NCBI GenBank assembly: GCA_019058295.1
Contig: JAHPZI010000004.1
Location: 1-44,743 of the forward strand
Reading direction: 5' to 3'
Origin: Promethearchaeota archaeon
GTDB lineage: Archaea > Asgardarchaeota > Lokiarchaeia > Sigyniarchaeales > SOKP01
DNA length: 44,743 nt
How positions within the stretch are numbered: the first letter of the stretch is position 1; each line of letters begins with the position of its first letter. Positions 41,615 to 44,743 of the stretch are shown piece after piece. The position numbers and the translations under genes are program-made. The notes beneath the pieces are model-generated. The model had not been told where the DNA came from. It ran no database searches and saw only the letters and a program-made list of their open reading frames with translations.

Positions 41615-44600
41615 CTATTCTTTCTTTTTTTTGGAGGCTTCTCTAATCATTCTTTTCATATCATCAATTTCTTCTCTATCTTTCGCCTTTTGAATTTCTT
41701 TTTCTTTCTTTTCTTTTTCTTCTTTAGCTTTTGCTAATTCTGCGGCGAGTTCTTGTTTTAGTTTAAACATAGTTCCCAAATTTTTCCTAAATTCTATTGA
41801 TTCCATCTTTATTCGTTCTTTTTTCTGCTGCTCTGTTAATATTATTTGTTCTTTTTCACTTTTTATCATTTTCTCAAATTCACCAGTTAAATCTCTGATA
41901 TCTCCAAGTGATTGCCGCATTTTCCGATCCTCTTCTTCTCTTCTCTGAATTTCTAAATTTACTTGCTTTTCTAATTCTTCATGAATTCTCTGTCTTTCCA
42001 ACTCTTCTTGTTTAGTTCTCTCTTCCAAAATTTTTATGTTTTTAATTTCAGTTTCAATAAAAATAATCTCATTCTCCCATTCCATTTCTCTAAAGATAGA
42101 GATAGCCTTATTTAAAGAATTATAAGCATTATTAAAATTTCCTAAGTTAGCAAATTTTTTCCCTTCATCCATTAATTTTAATCCCTCTTCCTTTCGTTCT
42201 TCGGCCAATCGTCTTCTTTCTTCGGATTCTTTAAATTCAATTCTGCGTTTTTCTTCTTCTTTTTCATATTCTCTTTGTCTTCTTTTAATTTCTTGTTGGA
42301 ACGATATATATTCCTGTCTCCTCTCAAATTTTGCTTGGTCTTCAGCTATCTTTTTTTCAAGGAATTTTACTTTTTCGCGCTGCAAATCTTTAATCAGTAA
42401 GTTCAAATTATTTAATTCTGGTTCCCATCCTATATTTTCTTCCAATATATTTCTTGCTTGTAGATATAATGAAATTCCTTTATCAAAGTCAGGTTCACTT
42501 GTTTTAAGATATTTTCCTGCCTCTTCTAGTAAAGAATAAGCTGCTTCCCTGGCATCCATTTTTGCTTGAATAATTTTTTCTCTTTCTTGAATAGCTAGTT
42601 GCTTCGCTAATTTTTCCGCTTGATGTTGTCTTTTTCTTTCTTCTATCATTTGATTTAGCTGTTTTTCTTCTTCTAAATGTTCTAATTCTTTCTGAAGCGC
42701 CAATTCTTTTTCTATTTGTTTCTCTTCTTTTAAATTTATAATTTTGACAATCATTTCTTTAATAGAATCTGTAGGGAAGCGCAACTCATTTAAAATTAAT
42801 TCTGCTTTTCTATAGGAATCTAAGGCCTTGTCGTAATCCTTGCTTTTTGTTAATTTTTCAGCATCGTCTAAAATATTAAATGCATGTTCTCTTCTTTTTT
42901 CCAAAGCCACAATTGCTTCTTCTCTTTTAATAATCTGAATTTGTTTGTCTTTTAATCGTTCTTTTTGTTTCTTAAAACTGTCAACAACTTTTTGTTGTGC
43001 TTCTTTATATTCCTTTTCTCTTTGTTTTTTAATCTCTTCTTCTTTTTTCTTTTCATGAACTTTTTGAATCATTTCCTTAATTGCTTTTGTTGGGAATTGT
43101 ATTTCATTTAGAATTAATTCTGCTTGCTGATAATTTTCAATAGCTTCATCATATTTAGTTTGAGTCATTAAATTCTCAGCTTCTTCCAAAAAATTAAAAG
43201 CCTTTTCTCTCCTTTCTTCGTAAGACTTTAATTTTTCTTTACGTTGTTCTAATACCATATCTTTTTGAATGAGTTTTTCCCTTTCCAAATCTAATTGTTT
43301 TTTTAATTTATTCTGAAATTCTTGTTCAGTTTTTTTCCTTTCAATTGTCCATTGTAGTTCTTTTTCTTTCGATAAATTTAATTCATTTTTTTTCTGTTCA
43401 ATTTCTTTAATTGTATTCTCAATTAGAGGTAATTCATCAGTCCATTGAATTTCTGCGAAAATATTTCCTGCATTTTGATAGGCATAAATTGCTTTATCAA
43501 AATCTTCTTGATCTAGATAATTTTGTCCAGAATCTAAGAATTGAAATGCCATCTGCTTGCGTTGTTCTCTATATTTCAATTCTTCTTCTCTTTCCTTAAG
43601 TTCAAGTTCTTTTAACTTTAACTTTTCACGTTCTTGATTTAATTGTACAGACATTTTCTGCTGAAATTCCAACTCTTTTTCTTTTTGTTGTTCTTTTTTC
43701 TTTAATTCATCAGATTCCTTCTCTATTACACTTAGTTTTCTCTGCTTTATATTGGAAATAGTACCTTGAATTGATGGAATATATGATTCCCATCCAGGAC
43801 CCATATTTCCCAGAGCTTCTAAAGCCTTTTGATATTCTTTAATAGCCTCATCATAATTTTCTTCTTTTAATATCTTGTCAGCGTTATCCAATAAATCAAG
43901 AAATTGTTTTTCCACTTGAACCTTTTCTAACCGCTGCCTCTCAAATTCTTTTCTTTTTAATTCTGAAGTTTGTGCTGTTTCTACAAATTTAGCTTTTTCC
44001 TTTTCTTGAATCATTTTTTGAATTTTGTTTAATTCATCCTCTCTCTTTCTTTTAACTTCTTCTGCATGTATTACTCTTTCTTTCTTTTCATTTATATCAT
44101 TAATTGAATTAATTATTGGTTGAATATAAGAATCCCAACCTATAGATTTAAAAAGATCTATTGATTGCTCAAAATTCTTTATCGCATCATCATATTTTCT
44201 TTCTCTTTCCAATGCTTTACCATTATCAATCAATTTAAATGCTTTATCCTGAATTTCCTCTTCTTTTTTCTTTCTTTCTTCAAATTCAAGAAGTTTCTGT
44301 TTTTTAAGATCTAATTCTGATTGAGGAATAGTTGGTTGTACAAAAAGTTCCTCTTTTAATGATGGGGTGACTACCTGTGGTTGAGGTTGAATAATTTCCT
44401 TTTCTTTTACAAGTTTTTCAACTATTGCCTGAATAATCTGTGTTTGTTGGGTCCAACCAAGAGAGTTTAATGATTCAATAGCGTTCTGATAATTTTTTAT
44501 TGCCTCATTGAGATTCTTTTCTTTTTCAAATTTTTTAGCTTCGTCAATATAGGCAAAGGCTTGATTTTGCATCTCTTCTTCTTTTTTCTTTCTTTCTTCT

Positions 44601-44743
44601 AATTCAAGAAGTTTCTGTGTTTTAAGATCTACTTCTGCCTGAGAAAAAGCTGGTTTTACAATAGGTTCCTCTTCTAAAGAAGGGGTATCTACCTGTGGTT
44701 GAGTTTGAATAATTTCCTTTTCCTTTTTAAGCATTTCAACTAT
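41615..44743 (-). CDS. Giant TPR/coiled-coil protein, 5' end beyond the window
   Basis: Only part is here: at least 1039 residues, and the frame stays open to the edge (ATA GTT GAA before the first ATG). An internal duplicate shows the same VEKLVKEKEIIQ junction, so the gene certainly continues upstream. It has eight repeats of a helical hairpin, each with the pattern AF-x-LLD-x-A-x-K-x(5-8)-Y-D-x-AI-x-x-Y-x-x-A, a TPR-like unit of about 50 residues. They are separated by Glu/Lys/Arg/Gln-rich coiled coils. No transmembrane segment is visible. It probably works as a cytoplasmic scaffold. It sits 34 bp upstream of E1 in the same direction, so the two are likely one transcript. Confidence 0.85.
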   Translation of the reverse strand: MVEMLKKEKEIIQTQPQVDTPSLEEEPIVKPAFSQAEVDLKTQKLLELEERKKKEEEMQNQAFAYIDEAKKFEKEKNLNEAIKNYQNAIESLNSLGWTQQTQIIQAIVEKLVKEKEIIQPQPQVVTPSLKEELFVQPTIPQSELDLKKQKLLEFEERKKKEEEIQDKAFKLIDNGKALERERKYDDAIKNFEQSIDLFKSIGWDSYIQPIINSINDINEKKERVIHAEEVKRKREDELNKIQKMIQEKEKAKFVETAQTSELKRKEFERQRLEKVQVEKQFLDLLDNADKILKEENYDEAIKEYQKALEALGNMGPGWESYIPSIQGTISNIKQRKLSVIEKESDELKKKEQQKEKELEFQQKMSVQLNQEREKLKLKELELKEREEELKYREQRKQMAFQFLDSGQNYLDQEDFDKAIYAYQNAGNIFAEIQWTDELPLIENTIKEIEQKKNELNLSKEKELQWTIERKKTEQEFQNKLKKQLDLEREKLIQKDMVLEQRKEKLKSYEERREKAFNFLEEAENLMTQTKYDEAIENYQQAELILNEIQFPTKAIKEMIQKVHEKKKEEEIKKQREKEYKEAQQKVVDSFKKQKERLKDKQIQIIKREEAIVALEKRREHAFNILDDAEKLTKSKDYDKALDSYRKAELILNELRFPTDSIKEMIVKIINLKEEKQIEKELALQKELEHLEEEKQLNQMIEERKRQHQAEKLAKQLAIQEREKIIQAKMDAREAAYSLLEEAGKYLKTSEPDFDKGISLYLQARNILEENIGWEPELNNLNLLIKDLQREKVKFLEKKIAEDQAKFERRQEYISFQQEIKRRQREYEKEEEKRRIEFKESEERRRLAEERKEEGLKLMDEGKKFANLGNFNNAYNSLNKAISIFREMEWENEIIFIETEIKNIKILEERTKQEELERQRIHEELEKQVNLEIQRREEEDRKMRQSLGDIRDLTGEFEKMIKSEKEQIILTEQQKKERIKMESIEFRKNLGTMFKLKQELAAELAKAKEEKEKKEKEIQKAKDREEIDDMKRMIREASKKKKE
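44085..44722 (-). repeat. 318-bp in-frame tandem repeat units inside the coiled-coil gene
   Basis: Two adjacent units with a 106-codon period share sequence well at DNA level (for example ATTCAAGAAGTTTCTG occurs 318 bp apart) as well as protein level, beginning EKEIIQ and including ERKKKEEE. Closer similarity than among the other repeats indicates recent duplication of one TPR-coiled-coil unit. Confidence 0.7.

Noticed and set aside
41552..41737. Phe-rich plus-strand frame
   Set aside because: It is the reverse complement of Lys/Glu-rich codons in the coiled-coil gene.

Overview
The window is AT-rich, gene-dense and archaeal, and it most resembles an Asgard (Lokiarchaeia-like) genome. The pointers are a ubiquitin-type E1 with a C-terminal ubiquitin-fold region and an E2 with an HPN/Cys core, a longin/roadblock-like domain fused to a degenerate small GTPase, an IFT52/GldG-type GIFT domain, a GPN-loop GTPase, PDCD5, deoxyhypusine synthase, pyruvoyl arginine decarboxylase, TrmB and Lrp regulators, and two tRNA genes interrupted by several introns. 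The taxonomic call is inference from gene content; no rRNA gene is present.

Layout. 1-3.8 kb: intron-rich tRNA-Trp, small proteins (a bPH-like membrane protein, a Cse60-like microprotein, a SpoIIAA/STAS-like protein), an orphan DNA methyltransferase and a two-gene unit (nucleoside-deoxyribosyltransferase-like protein plus membrane protein). 3.8-10.7 kb: GPN GTPase (apparently with a non-AUG start), two sugar-phosphate nucleotidyltransferases, the GIFT-domain coiled-coil protein, a homocitrate/citramalate synthase-family enzyme, and a methyltransferase with a winged-helix regulator. 11-17 kb: an unlisted hyperacidic 55-residue protein, divergent deoxyhypusine synthase and arginine decarboxylase (both ends of polyamine/hypusine metabolism), an RMD1/DUF155-like membrane protein, the longin-GTPase fusion, and a GHMP kinase with an Lrp regulator.

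17.4-26.3 kb is a catabolic island: two flavodoxin-ferredoxin (EFR1) proteins, a sulfatase-fold hydrolase with Thr in place of the formylglycine Cys, an FGGY pentulose kinase, a TrmB regulator, a DapA-family lyase, an old-yellow-enzyme oxidoreductase and a ThuA-like protein. They probably act together on a sugar or sugar-acid substrate. 26.3-32.3 kb holds an M24 aminopeptidase, a spacer with a gene remnant, and a very large secreted beta-helix protein with an IPGY-type C-terminal anchor. 32.5-38.3 kb holds an HDAC-family deacetylase in an apparent operon with a vWA + PHD/RING-like zinc protein, a carbamoyltransferase, PDCD5 and a Gfo/Idh/MocA oxidoreductase.

38.3-44.7 kb: a tRNA-Tyr with three insertions, then the ubiquitin-like conjugation locus: E2, a HAD hydrolase, E1, and directly upstream of E1 on the same strand a giant TPR/coiled-coil protein that runs off the window. 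No ubiquitin-like modifier or Rpn11-type protease is visible here, so the modifier must lie elsewhere.
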